Assembly (NCBI GenBank): GCA_963771905.1
Contig: CAVYVI010000005.1
Span: 124,001 to 188,000 of the forward strand
Source: Palsa-147 sp963771905
GTDB lineage: Bacteria; Acidobacteriota; Terriglobia; Acidiferrales; UBA7541
Length of the DNA: 64,000 bases
Direction of reading: 5' to 3'
In this document: one piece after another, positions 18,080-27,466 of the stretch
How the letters are laid out: each line of letters begins with the position of its first letter
Position numbering within the stretch: position 1 is the stretch's first letter
Program-made: the position numbers and the translations under genes
Notes under the pieces: model-generated
The model's database searches: none
Told to the model about the DNA's origin: nothing
What the model saw: only the letters and a program-made list of their open reading frames with translations

Positions 18080-19041
18080 GAGCAGAGAATTTTCCGGATG
18101 GTGGCCCCGCTTACGTTTCGTCCGGACAGGATCACCACCGCCGGGCCGCGCAGCTCCCCGGCCTTACCATTCAAGCACGCCGCCAACGTCGCCGCCGCTG
18201 TCGGCTCGATCAAATATTGGTGCTCCTCAAGCAGCCAGCGCATCGCGTCGCAGATTTGCGCATCATTAATGAGTGCCACGTGATCGACGCGTCGGCGCAA
18301 TATCTCGAATGTCTGCGCGCCGATCCCGCCTTCAATTCCCGCCGCGAGCGTTTCGCCCGAGGGCATCCGCGTCGCCGCACGCCCCTGTTCGAGCGACACC
18401 TTCAGCCCCGGCGAAACTTCGTGCTGCACGGCGATGAATCGCGCGCGCGGCGCCGCTTCTTTCAAATAGAACGAAAAGCCGGCTCCCAATCCGCCCCCGC
18501 CGACAGGCACGATAAAATCCCGCGCATCCGGCAAATCCTCGACGATCTCTTTCGCCATCGTTCCGCCATTCCCCGCCATCACGTCCACATCGTCGAATGC
18601 CGAAAGAAACGGCCGCCCGCTTTTCCGCGCCTCTTCCTGCGCCCATTCTTCCGTCTCGTCGAAGCCTGGAAATTCGGACACCTTCACCTCTGCTCCCAGC
18701 GCAAGCATCCCGCGGTGCTTTGCTTCGTCCACTCCCTTCGGCACGTAAATCGTCACCTTCACTCCCAGCTCGCGCCCCGCGTACGCGCACGCCTTGCCGT
18801 GATTCCCCGCCGAGCAAGTGACAATCCCGGTTCGCCGCTCCGCTTCGCTCAGCCGCGACATTCGAAAGAACGCGCCTCGAATTTTGAATGATCCGGTAAT
18901 CTGCAGCGATTCCAGCTTGAGCCAGACGGGCACACCAAGTTTCGACGAAAGCGCGGGAGAAGGTTCGAGCGGCGTGCGGCGAATCCGGCCGCTTAGGAAA
19001 TCAGTCGCTTCGGCGATCAGATCAAGAGTGAGCTGCGGCAT
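18076..19041 (-). CDS. Threonine dehydratase-like PLP enzyme
   Basis: About 321 residues from the ATG at 19041; in-frame ATG 19053 and TTG 19080 are alternatives. Fold-type II PLP enzyme: the PLP-lysine motif GSFKIRGAFFRM is near residue 50, SAGNHGKACAYAG binds the substrate carboxylate, GGGGLGAGFSF holds the PLP phosphate, and LSGRNVS is near the C-terminus. There is no C-terminal ACT-like regulatory domain, so it resembles catabolic or serine/threonine dehydratase or racemase types rather than biosynthetic IlvA. It is translationally coupled to the ornithine cyclodeaminase-like gene, suggesting sequential action on one amino-acid-like substrate. Confidence 0.85.
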   Translation of the reverse strand: MPQLTLDLIAEATDFLSGRIRRTPLEPSPALSSKLGVPVWLKLESLQITGSFKIRGAFFRMSRLSEAERRTGIVTCSAGNHGKACAYAGRELGVKVTIYVPKGVDEAKHRGMLALGAEVKVSEFPGFDETEEWAQEEARKSGRPFLSAFDDVDVMAGNGGTMAKEIVEDLPDARDFIVPVGGGGLGAGFSFYLKEAAPRARFIAVQHEVSPGLKVSLEQGRAATRMPSGETLAAGIEGGIGAQTFEILRRRVDHVALINDAQICDAMRWLLEEHQYLIEPTAAATLAACLNGKAGELRGPAVVILSGRNVSGATIRKILCS

Positions 19042-19116
19042 TGCGGCCGACATCTTCCCGCAGTTTTCCGCGCTCGGCAACCGGGATCATTCCTTGCAGG
19101 TCTACAACGAGGAGAA

Positions 19117-21900
19117 TTAGTCGGCTGCGGTGAACCCAGTGCGCCTCGCGGGTTCTTCTTCGCCGAGCGACACCAGCAGCCGCCGCAGCTTCGCACGGTC
19201 ATCGAGACCCATGCCGACCCATTCGAAGCCCGCCTGGTGCGAGCGAACGAAACGCACGACAGCCGTCGCGTTGATCGAGCGCAATCCGCTCGGAATCTTC
19301 AACGACGCCGAAGTGCCCACCGAAAGCTGCAAATCGCCGCTCATCAAACCGCCGTCCAGACTCATCACGTCGATCGCCAGCGATTGTTTTCCGTGCGCCG
19401 AGCTGACCACCGCGGGAACCGATCGCGACAGCCGCACGCGCCGATACCGGCGATACCGCACGAAATCTTTTTCGGGTTTCGGATCGAGCGGCGCGAGCGC
19501 CAGCACGTCCGGATCGAGCCCCGACTTCGGAATGAACGCCTGCAGCCATTCGGAATCGATCTTCGCGAGCGCCTGCGCCACGGCCGTCCGGATTTCATCG
19601 GGAAACGCCCAGCCAAACGTTTTGCGGTCCTCGAGAAAGTGGCGAAGCCGCTCGACCGTTCCCGGTGCGCGAATTCGTCCCAGCGCTTCGATCGCTTTGA
19701 CGCGAAGGTACTCGGAACTGGCCGGCATGATCTCGCCTTCCACCACGCGCAACAACTTCTCCGCTGTTTCCGGATCGCCGCACATGCCCACTTCGTCCAC
19801 GGCCAGCGGCAGTACCAGCGCGTCGAACAGCTCGAAAGAATTCGCCAGGAGTCGCCCGCGTTCCGGCGCGCCGGCGATGGAAAGCTGGCGCACGATCGCA
19901 TCCTGGAACGTCCGCTGGCCTTCGCTCAGCCGCGGCGGCAGAAGCTCCCCAAGCGCGTGCGGATCGAGCCGGCTGAGCAAGCCGACCACCGTCGCCGCCT
20001 TCGGCAGCGGTTCCGAGCGCAGAACGCTCCGCAACGGCGCCGCGCACGCCTCGCCTACGGACTTCGCCAATTCCACCACGCGCTCGCGTTCATTACGTCG
20101 CGTCGATCGCGAGAGCCGCACCGACAATTGCTCGGCCGCAGCCTCCGGAACGCGTCGCAGCACATCGGTCAAATTCTCCGGCACGGCATCCGAATTGACC
20201 GCATCGTCGATGAATTCCGAAACGCGATTCTCGATTCCGAGCCGCGGCCGTATTCCCTGCACCCAGCTCGGCCTCGTCGTTTCGAGCGTCGTGATCGAGT
20301 CGAGCGATTGCTGCATCGCGCGGTAATAACGCCGCGAAGCCGCTTCCTGGCTCAGACGAACAAACGCCGCGCTCAACAGCGTCTGCAATTCCGGCTCGCG
20401 TTCTTCCTGCATCTGTTTGCCGATTTCCGAAAGCGCGATTTGTAACCGCTGGCTGGCCGTTCGGCTATAGAGTTCCGCGAGCTGGCCGAGTCCTATGGCT
20501 GCCTTCTTCCGCGCTTCGGCATCCTTATTGCGCACGCACGCGGCGTAGTGCAGCAGAATATCGCCGGCGGCATCGGATTCGCCGCGCCCGAGCAATTCCT
20601 CGACGAACTGCTGCACGTTCCGCGGCGGAATGCACCACGCTTCGGTCGAAAGCAGCACTTGCCGCTTCCCAGATTCCGGCACCCTCGCCCAGAACTGGCG
20701 ATCCAGCAAATCGGCATGCGTCTCCACCGCCATGCCCGCCTTGGTCATCTTGTCTTCGCGCGCCTTGAGCAGCTTGCGCAGCGTCGTGAGTTCCTCGCCC
20801 ATTTTGTCGAGCAGTTGGCGCACCGCATTCACGCGCACTTCGCCGCGTTGAAAGCGATCGAGAGCGAAGCGAATCGCGAGATCTTCCGCAAGTTTTATGA
20901 GAGTTGTTTCGTCGAGCTTGGCTTTCGGCGCCGTCGCTGCGACGCTCGCGAGCGCCTGACGCAACGTCACCTGCGCGTTCTGCGGCAGAAGCGCAAGTTT
21001 CTGCTGCCACGATGCAGCGTCGACGCCCGAAGATTTTCCGTGCGTCGCTTCGCCGAACTGCGCGAGCAACCTCAGCAGGCCCTGCATGTCCGATTCGGTG
21101 AGAGGTAGCGTTTCGCGCCCGCCCGCAGAACCATTTCCCGTGCCCGTCCCCGTTCCTACACCAGTCCCGCCGCCCGTTCCGCCGCCCGCTCCGCCGCCAC
21201 TTCCACTGAATCCTGTCAATCCGCCGGTCGCAACCCCACTCGCCGCGCCGCTCGTCGCACCAGAACCCTGGCCCGATCCCGCGCCACCCGGATGCGCGTT
21301 GCCTTCAGCCGCGGCAATCAGTTGAATCATTTTTTCCGGGCTGCGAAACCACTCCTGAATCGCTTCCGAATCCGCACCGAGCGTGCGCGCCGTCAATTGC
21401 GCCGCCACTCGCGCTTCGGAATAGCCCGAATCTTCGGCCACGAATCGAATTTCATTCACGCGGATCGTGCTATTCGAATTCTTCCCCGCAAATACTTCCA
21501 GCTTCTCCGCGAGACCTGCAGACTTCGGCCCCGTTTCCATGAACACGCGCACGAACCGCTCAAAGTCGCCGCGCTCGAGTCCTCGCCCAAAACAAATGCT
21601 GGCGATTCCCGAAACAGTCAGCAAATTGGCGAAGCTGCGCTCCGCGGGAGTGGATTCAAGCGGCACACCATCGAGGAGAATTTGTGAGCCAGCCGCGCCG
21701 AGCAGCAAGCCAGCCGATCCGGCCGCGTCAACGGCCTCTGTCAGCTCCTCGAATGTCGAGTCGAATTGAGAGGCTGAGCGCGAATGCTCCAACCCATAAA
21801 GCCGGGCGAACTTCAACAAAATGTTGAGGTTACGGACAAATCCACGGGCAGCCGGAATCGTCGTTTCGCTGGGCATATGTCCAACACGCGCTACTTGCAC
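19117..21900 (-). CDS. Large helical-repeat protein with Gly-rich linker and C-terminal PilZ-like domain
   Basis: 927 residues; GTG start at 21900 with AGGAAGG 5 nt upstream. N-terminal domain of about 200 residues is of no recognised family. A Gly/Ser/Thr-rich linker covers residues 203-261. About 560 residues of alpha-helical segments follow, with HEAT-like units (for example LRVKAIEALGRIRAPGTVERLRHFL). A C-terminal PilZ-like domain runs from about 820 to 915, opening with RYRRYRRVRLSRSV, which supplies the RxxxR arginines. The second PilZ motif reads DVMSLDGG instead of (D/N)xSxxG, so c-di-GMP binding is probable but not certain. No signal peptide seen. Probably a cytoplasmic signalling scaffold. 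Gene stands alone. Confidence 0.75.
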   Translation of the reverse strand: MQVARVGHMPSETTIPAARGFVRNLNILLKFARLYGLEHSRSASQFDSTFEELTEAVDAAGSAGLLLGAAGSQILLDGVPLESTPAERSFANLLTVSGIASICFGRGLERGDFERFVRVFMETGPKSAGLAEKLEVFAGKNSNSTIRVNEIRFVAEDSGYSEARVAAQLTARTLGADSEAIQEWFRSPEKMIQLIAAAEGNAHPGGAGSGQGSGATSGAASGVATGGLTGFSGSGGGAGGGTGGGTGVGTGTGTGNGSAGGRETLPLTESDMQGLLRLLAQFGEATHGKSSGVDAASWQQKLALLPQNAQVTLRQALASVAATAPKAKLDETTLIKLAEDLAIRFALDRFQRGEVRVNAVRQLLDKMGEELTTLRKLLKAREDKMTKAGMAVETHADLLDRQFWARVPESGKRQVLLSTEAWCIPPRNVQQFVEELLGRGESDAAGDILLHYAACVRNKDAEARKKAAIGLGQLAELYSRTASQRLQIALSEIGKQMQEEREPELQTLLSAAFVRLSQEAASRRYYRAMQQSLDSITTLETTRPSWVQGIRPRLGIENRVSEFIDDAVNSDAVPENLTDVLRRVPEAAAEQLSVRLSRSTRRNERERVVELAKSVGEACAAPLRSVLRSEPLPKAATVVGLLSRLDPHALGELLPPRLSEGQRTFQDAIVRQLSIAGAPERGRLLANSFELFDALVLPLAVDEVGMCGDPETAEKLLRVVEGEIMPASSEYLRVKAIEALGRIRAPGTVERLRHFLEDRKTFGWAFPDEIRTAVAQALAKIDSEWLQAFIPKSGLDPDVLALAPLDPKPEKDFVRYRRYRRVRLSRSVPAVVSSAHGKQSLAIDVMSLDGGLMSGDLQLSVGTSASLKIPSGLRSINATAVVRFVRSHQAGFEWVGMGLDDRAKLRRLLVSLGEEEPARRTGFTAAD

Positions 21901-22139
21901 TTCACCTTCCTATCACCATTGTGTACTAGGACTTCCGGCGAGCGGAATGGTACGGACGTACTACAGTTGCGTAACAATCATCGCGCCACAAACGCGCACC
22001 CCACCAAGCTCACTTGCGCGGCATCTTGGACCCGACCCAAATCGAAACGCACACGGCGTTCGAGGATTTCTCCCACGCAAAGAAAGGCCAGCTTGTGGCG
22101 TGTGAATGACGCGGAACTCTGGGCCTAGCGCCCGTGATT

Positions 22140-23735
22140 CTATGCGTGCGGGAGCACTTCGTACGGCCGCATCATTTCATTGTCTTCGTGTTCCAGTATG
22201 TGGCAGTGCCACACATAGCGGCCGGCATAGCCATCGAAGCGAGCGATGATCCGCGTCACCATGCCCGGCTCGGCGCGCACGGTGTCCTTCCATCCCGCTT
22301 CCGAAGGCCCGGCAGGAACGGGTTCGCCCGTAAACTTCAACTCGCGCTTGCTGATGTATGCGAAAGTTCCGAACCGGCGCCGGTCCAGAATTTGAAATCG
22401 CACCAGATGAAGATGGATGGGATGCGAATCATCCGTCGGGTTGATCAAATTCCAGATTTCGACGCTGTTGAGAAGCGGATTCTCCGTCACCGGTTGATCC
22501 CACCGCGTGCCGTTGAGCAGCATCTTGACCGGATTTTGCACCAGATCGTCGACTTCATCGAGCGATAGCATCCGCGTCCTGACAGCCGACGATTCGACAA
22601 TTCTTTCCACGGGCCGCAACACCTTCGGCAACACACTGTCGTCCCCTGCGGAAACACCCGACACTCGAAATTGCATCAGTGGCACGACTTCGTTCCGCAT
22701 GACGATTTGTCTTTCACCGTGCTCGCTGAAATCGATGATCAGGTCAACACGCTCGCCCGGTGCGACAACGATCTTTGTAAGCCCCACCGGCTCGTCGAGC
22801 AGCCCCTGATCCGTCCCGATCGCGTAAAACTCCTGCTTGTTCGAAAGGGATAGCCGGTAAAAGCGCCCGTTCGACCCGTTCAGCACTCGAAAGCGATACT
22901 TGCGTGGCTCAACATCGAGATAGGGCAGCAGCTTGCCGTTTATCAGGTTCGCGTCGCCGAAAAACTCGGGTATCCACGGCGACTCAGGCCTATCGGAAAC
23001 CGGATAATAGAGCTGGCTCTCTGTGTCGAACATCCGATCGCAAATCACCAGCGGAATCTCATACTTTCCTTTTGGTAAGTGAAGAGCGTCTTCCACGCTG
23101 TCCCGCACGATGTACGCGCCCATCAGTCCCGCGAAGATATTTAGACGGTTTATTCCCATCGCGTGATCGTGATACCACAGCATCGTCGCGTCCTGCCTGT
23201 TCGGGTAGTGGCACACCGCCGATTTGCCGGGGACGAACCAATTCTCAGGATAGCCGTCGCTCTCCGGAGGCGCTTTGCCGCCATGAAGGTGCACCACCGT
23301 TCGAACCTCGGCCTGGTCCGCGCCGGCTCCGCTGAGCGTGTGATCGATCGGCAGGAAATGCTTCCGCGGAAGTTCGTTGACCCATTCGACCAAAATGTCC
23401 TGTCCGCTGCGAATATCGAATGTTGGACCCGGAAACACTGAATCGAATCCCCACATCCGCGTGGGGCTCAGATCGCGATGGACTTTCATCTCAAACGGCT
23501 TCATAGCCATCCGGTAGTACGGAATTCTTTCCGCTGGATTGGCCGGACTCGGTCTCAACTCAGCGCTCTGAGCGACTCGAGGAATGGGCAGCGCGTCCAC
23601 GAATTTTGGCAACGCGCTTGAGTCCAATGCTGGGCGTGCTCGAACCGCCGGGGATTTTTGCCCCGCTTGGTGCGTCAGCATTGCTCCTGCAAAAAGACCG
23701 CTCTCGCGCAAGAACTCTCGTCGACCAATCGCCAT
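22140..23735 (-). CDS. CotA-like multicopper oxidase, probably Tat-exported
   Basis: 531 residues from the ATG at 23735, chosen for the GAGGA ribosome-binding site and for the twin-arginine signal that begins there (MAIGRREFLRESGLFAGAML). Copper-ligand motifs are complete: HLHGG, WYHDHAMG, HPIHLHLVRF and HCHILEHEDNEMM, giving the type 1 and trinuclear sites with a Met axial ligand. The WYHDHAMG and CotA-like N-terminus place it near bacterial laccase/bilirubin oxidase enzymes, which oxidise phenols or metals with O2 in the periplasm. It lies downstream of the phosphoesterase gene on the same strand with a 154 nt gap. Confidence 0.92.
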   Translation of the reverse strand: MAIGRREFLRESGLFAGAMLTHQAGQKSPAVRARPALDSSALPKFVDALPIPRVAQSAELRPSPANPAERIPYYRMAMKPFEMKVHRDLSPTRMWGFDSVFPGPTFDIRSGQDILVEWVNELPRKHFLPIDHTLSGAGADQAEVRTVVHLHGGKAPPESDGYPENWFVPGKSAVCHYPNRQDATMLWYHDHAMGINRLNIFAGLMGAYIVRDSVEDALHLPKGKYEIPLVICDRMFDTESQLYYPVSDRPESPWIPEFFGDANLINGKLLPYLDVEPRKYRFRVLNGSNGRFYRLSLSNKQEFYAIGTDQGLLDEPVGLTKIVVAPGERVDLIIDFSEHGERQIVMRNEVVPLMQFRVSGVSAGDDSVLPKVLRPVERIVESSAVRTRMLSLDEVDDLVQNPVKMLLNGTRWDQPVTENPLLNSVEIWNLINPTDDSHPIHLHLVRFQILDRRRFGTFAYISKRELKFTGEPVPAGPSEAGWKDTVRAEPGMVTRIIARFDGYAGRYVWHCHILEHEDNEMMRPYEVLPHA

Positions 23736-23889
23736 GCGATATTTCCTCAATGCAAAGAGGAGGCCGTTCCCTTGCGCCTCATGAAAGAAGCAGCGGGCAT
23801 GCGACAAACGATTCGCGTGCCCGCTGCATTTTGCAACCTTTGTTCAGAATGCTTTGTCCGTCATTCCGACGGCCCTCTGACGGCCCAAC

Positions 23890-25506
23890 TTAGCGCCGCC
23901 CTCCCAGTGGTTCGCCGGTCACCGGGTTGAGGAAAAGGAAGTTGGGTCCATGGGAATGTCGGAAGTCGAACATGTTTGTGATCGTCCCCGCAATCGCATC
24001 GAATGAACCGTCGCCGATTCTCTCGCCATCCAGCCAGTTATCCTCGATGAAACGGATAATCGAACTCTGGTCGGTTATGGTGTGGTCCACATAATTGCCT
24101 TTTGCCCAGGGCGAAATCACTAGAAAGGGCAATCGCGGGCCGTAACCGCAGCGGCCGTTCGCGTGTGGATTGCCGTCGATTCCGGGTAGAGCGGTCGCGC
24201 CATTTCCGCAGGTGCCCGCGCCGGTCACATAATCATCCGCCGTTGTCGACTGATTGACGAGCGGGCTTTGCTGATGATCGTACCAGCCATCCGAATCGTC
24301 GTACGCGATCACGACCGCGGTGCTCTCCCATTGCTGTTGTTGCTGCAGAAAGTTGATCACCCCGACGACGAACTGTTGCTCGTCCAACGGATCCGAGTAC
24401 CCTGCATGGCCATCCTGATATCCAGGAGCCTTCAGGAAGCTCACCGCTGGGAAGTTTCCGTTGCTGACGGCATTGAAGAAATCGGCGATGTCGTATTGAT
24501 GGTTCGCCGGGCCGTTGTTCCCGATCTCGGAGATCGAAGCCGGACGCGTATGCATCGGGTTGGCAGTCGAAGTGTAGTATTGAAACGGCTGATGGTGCGG
24601 AATGTAATCCTTTTTGTCTATCAGTGTTATCGCCGACGTCGTGCTCCGGCTGCATCCGGTCGTTCCGTTGGCGTTCGTTGTGCTCAGGTTAAACCCTCCC
24701 TCAAAGAACCCCCAACTCACGCCGGCGGCATTGAGAAGGTCGCCGATATTCTTGCCGCCCAGCGTGAACGTCTCACCGCTCGATGTCGAGCACATATCCC
24801 CGATTGGGTCCGCATCACTATTCACCGTTGTCGTGCCGTCTCCACCGTCGACCACCGAGCCAGTTCCGTTCATATTGTCAACCACGCCGTTCGTTTGTCC
24901 CGACGCCAGGTTCAACGCTCCCGGCGTTGATGGCCCGAAATTCGTGTCGTACGAATTGTCGTTCATCGCGAACTGCTGCGCGTAGTTCCAAAACGCGGTC
25001 ACCGTGTTTCCATCGTAATATCCCATCACCAACCCCGTCGTATTGAAAACCGGCGGTGAACCCACTCCTCCGTTTGCTGTGCCTCCCGCTCCCGTGAACT
25101 CGGGGAACAGATCCATCAATCCCAGATCGAATGCCTGCTGCTCCGGCATGTAATCATGGTCCTGGTCGGCCGTCGATGCTTGCGAAGGGCTGAGTCGGAA
25201 CGGATTTGTCGCTCCTGCTGCGTTCGCGGTATTCAACAAGTTGGGGTTGATCGTCAACAGTGCAGGGCTCAGTCCATTCACGCTCGGTGTGCCTGGCGCT
25301 GGATAGAACGGCGGTTCTCCTGAACGGTTTTGTGCGTAGGGATACGTCCCAAAATAATGGTCGAACGACACGTTTTCCTGGAAAATCACAACAAGGTGCC
25401 GGATTGGAGTCGCGGTCTGATTCCCGCCCCCGGGTTGCGGAGCCGCGGCGATCATCGCCGGGTTCAGCATCAGTCCCGCGACTAATGTTGCGAAAACTCT
25501 GCGCAT
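23890..25506 (-). CDS. Secreted phosphoesterase-family protein (phospholipase C / acid phosphatase type)
   Basis: 538 residues. Signal peptide at 1-22 (MRRVFATLVAGLMLNPAMIAAAP). The family signature is at about residues 44-55 (ENVSFDHYFGTYP), with later metal-site segments AFWNYAQQFAMNDNSYDTNFGPSTPG, VSFLKAPGYQDGHAGYSDP and AVVIAYDDSDGWYDH, as in bacterial phosphatidylcholine-hydrolysing phospholipases C and AcpA-type phosphatases. It has Asn/Gly/Thr-rich inserts typical of secreted acidobacterial proteins. Exported, probably releasing phosphate from organic esters. A decayed gene of a related type lies just upstream on the other strand. Confidence 0.87.
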   Translation of the reverse strand: MRRVFATLVAGLMLNPAMIAAAPQPGGGNQTATPIRHLVVIFQENVSFDHYFGTYPYAQNRSGEPPFYPAPGTPSVNGLSPALLTINPNLLNTANAAGATNPFRLSPSQASTADQDHDYMPEQQAFDLGLMDLFPEFTGAGGTANGGVGSPPVFNTTGLVMGYYDGNTVTAFWNYAQQFAMNDNSYDTNFGPSTPGALNLASGQTNGVVDNMNGTGSVVDGGDGTTTVNSDADPIGDMCSTSSGETFTLGGKNIGDLLNAAGVSWGFFEGGFNLSTTNANGTTGCSRSTTSAITLIDKKDYIPHHQPFQYYTSTANPMHTRPASISEIGNNGPANHQYDIADFFNAVSNGNFPAVSFLKAPGYQDGHAGYSDPLDEQQFVVGVINFLQQQQQWESTAVVIAYDDSDGWYDHQQSPLVNQSTTADDYVTGAGTCGNGATALPGIDGNPHANGRCGYGPRLPFLVISPWAKGNYVDHTITDQSSIIRFIEDNWLDGERIGDGSFDAIAGTITNMFDFRHSHGPNFLFLNPVTGEPLGGRR

Positions 25507-26237
25507 ATTTTCATTCCTCCCATTTGCTTCGTTACTTGTTGGCTGTCGATTGCAGCCAAAACGAGAAGGGAGGCTAACCGCGCAAAGTTACTTCACGGTG
25601 AACCTTTGATTTTCTGACTGTAAACTCCTCATCGATCCACCGCCCGACCTCGTCACAATGTTAATTCTGGAAGTCCGCGCCGTTGCCCGATTCTCTTACA
25701 TTCCGCACACGTTGCGCGCCGCGCTCTTCCGGAACCCGCACTCAACATTACTAGTCCAATAACGAATCATGAAAAAATCGAATCACCTCTGCGCCAACCA
25801 TCAATCAGGTGCTCTTGACCGTCGACAACAGCGACGGCAACGGCGGCAAGAAGAGTTCGCAGTTCTACACGCACTTCTCCTTGCTCAAGTCCGTCGAAGC
25901 CGGCCTTCGGCTTCCGTGCTTCAATCACGCTTGCGAATCGGCCACCAACGTCATGTCCGATCTTCTCGGCAAGGATGACGACGACCGCCGCTAGCGTCTC
26001 CTAACCACGGGCCGCGCGCTGCGCGCAAGCCTCACTCTCCGCAGCGTGCGGCCCATCATCTTCGCGACGCGCCTCATCCCCTCGTTGCAGCGCCCTCTAA
26101 TCCTTCGGTGAATTACAAAGGTGGTATCCTTCCGCCATGCTCGGCGGACGAACACAAGCCCGAAAAAGCTCGAGCCGTTCGCCTCGACAACGTGGAAGGT
26201 TTGGCCACCCGCCCATAACCGCGACGAGGATATGAAA
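25507..26237. other. Intergenic stretch with a decayed gene fragment
   Basis: About 730 bases between the divergent phosphoesterase gene and the next secreted protein gene. The only coding-like signal is the fragment at 25773-25994. The rest shows no RNA gene, terminator or convincing promoter that I can identify. Confidence 0.6.
25773..25994 (+). pseudogene. C-terminal remnant of a phosphoesterase-family gene
   Basis: The frame 25773-25994 encodes about 73 residues without a proper start: a stop codon precedes it. The text TVDNSDGNGGKKSSQFYTHFSLLKSVEAGLRLPCFNHACES resembles the C-terminal part of alkaline-phosphatase/phosphoesterase family proteins, where a DNSDGNGG-like metal segment is followed by the FYTHFSLLKSVEA helix and LPCLNHA. 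The upstream two thirds of such a gene is absent. It is read as a truncated relic, next to an intact family member on the opposite strand. Identification is by pattern memory only. Confidence 0.45.
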
Positions 26238-26801
26238 ATGTTGTTCCGATCGGCCTTGCTAATAGCAATCGCAACGGTTGCGCTTGCGGCTCAGAACGCA
26301 GGTCATAGCTTTACCATCGACAAGTCGAAGCCCTACGTCTACTTGAAGTTCGATCACATAGCTGACCGAAGGCCTCTTTCTCACGATGAGGTCAGCAAGG
26401 GGTTGTGGTTGCACCTAGTGAACAACTGCCGACTGCCAATTATCGTGGCGGTATTTAATCCTGGAACGGCAGACGCGGGGACGGGAGTCTTCGACGCAGT
26501 GGTACCGCTCGGAGACACAATGGGATTGCCTCTTGCTGGTCCAGCCGAATCACCGAAACCCACCGAGCACCCAAAACCGCCGGAAGGTTACTCGTCCGAG
26601 GTTTTTTCAACACGAACTGTTGCCCCACGAGGCGACCTACTATTCAGCGTCCCTCTGAATCACGTCAGCCCTTGGTGGCATATGCAAATTATGTTCAATT
26701 TTGACGTCGGCGACGGCGGACACGGGTCAGAGCCGTATAGCGTTGTGTCTTTTTATTGGCAGGACATACCCGAAAAGCTCAGAGTCGATCTACGTCCTTG
26801 A
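26238..26801 (+). CDS. Small secreted protein of unknown function
   Basis: 187 residues from the ATG at 26238, chosen because GAGGA lies 7 nt upstream; the ATG at 26232 is only 1 nt from it. Signal peptide MLFRSALLIAIATVALAAQ. The mature part begins HSFTIDKSKPYVYLKFDH and continues with beta-strand-like segments, a Pro-rich patch (ESPKPTEHPKPPEG) and a C-terminal segment HVSPWWHMQIMFNFDVGDGG. No family recognised. No operon partner. Confidence 0.7.
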   Translation: MLFRSALLIAIATVALAAQNAGHSFTIDKSKPYVYLKFDHIADRRPLSHDEVSKGLWLHLVNNCRLPIIVAVFNPGTADAGTGVFDAVVPLGDTMGLPLAGPAESPKPTEHPKPPEGYSSEVFSTRTVAPRGDLLFSVPLNHVSPWWHMQIMFNFDVGDGGHGSEPYSVVSFYWQDIPEKLRVDLRP

Positions 26802-26910
26802 CTCCTTCTACCGGCAACGAAGGGCGGCGGGTGGCTAACTCTTTCGAGGCCGGTGGCGCAGACGTAAATCTAGGTGATGGGTCGCGGGTGCTTGGGTTTG
26901 CCGGGTGCGG

Positions 26911-26933
26911 CACTCTCGCCGCAGGCGAGGGTG
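26911..26933. repeat. Hairpin-forming inverted repeat
   Basis: CACTCTCGCC, loop GCA, GGCGAGGGTG: a 10-bp stem with one G-T pair, flanked on both sides by GTGCGG. No T-run follows, so it is more like a dispersed palindrome than a terminator. Confidence 0.5.
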
Positions 26934-27353
26934 CGGTTGTTGATACTTCCTCCTCACCCGAACTTTGACTCGATCACGTTAATCCGCATCCGACTGGCAG
27001 ATTCCGACCCGTGTACCATCTCCGTAGTTCCGCGCCTCGTACCAAAATCCTTACAGACGCCCACTGCTCAATTTCAACATTTCCGTGCCATCATATTTCT
27101 GTGTGCTATATGCAGATCGCCGCCACAATCGAATCCGCCAACGCAGGGCCGGCCCCGCAGCGGCGCCAAATCGCCTCCGCCCACGCCGCTCCCGATCGGG
27201 CGCCCCGGCGAATCGAACCCGCACCCGCGGCGCCGCTCCCCCGGCTCCGGCTATCGGAATCTCTTCTCCAAACACCGCTATCCCAGTTCAGGCGAACACA
27301 ATCCGCCCTTCCCGCGCCCCACGCGCCGAACTACCGGTTCGAACCCAGCCCAG

Positions 27354-27434
27354 TTCTAATCGGGACACCAAAACGATTAGAAATCGCCGTAATTCACTCA
27401 AAACAAACCACGGAAGTCATTTCTAATCGGGACA
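27354..27434. repeat. Short direct and inverted repeats TTCTAATCGGGACA
   Basis: The 14-mer TTCTAATCGGGACA occurs at 27354-27367 and again at 27421-27434 (start-to-start 67 bp). Between them GATTAGAA, the reverse complement of the first eight bases, lies at about 27376-27383. The function is unknown. Confidence 0.65.
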
Positions 27435-27466
27435 AATTCACTACCTTGGCGAGGAGCGATCGCAGG

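Larger units (their letters stand above)
26802..27466. other. Gene-poor region with hairpin and short repeats
   Basis: 665 bases without a credible gene. Several open frames exist, but they are Arg/Pro-rich and shadow one another. The visible structure is an imperfect 10-bp hairpin at 26911-26933 and a cluster of TTCTAATC repeats at 27354-27434, next to the end of the minus-strand gene at 27467. Confidence 0.6.

Noticed and set aside
27330..27352. GGTTCGAACC, like a tRNA T-loop
   Set aside because: No matching acceptor stem, D-arm or anticodon arm could be built on either strand.
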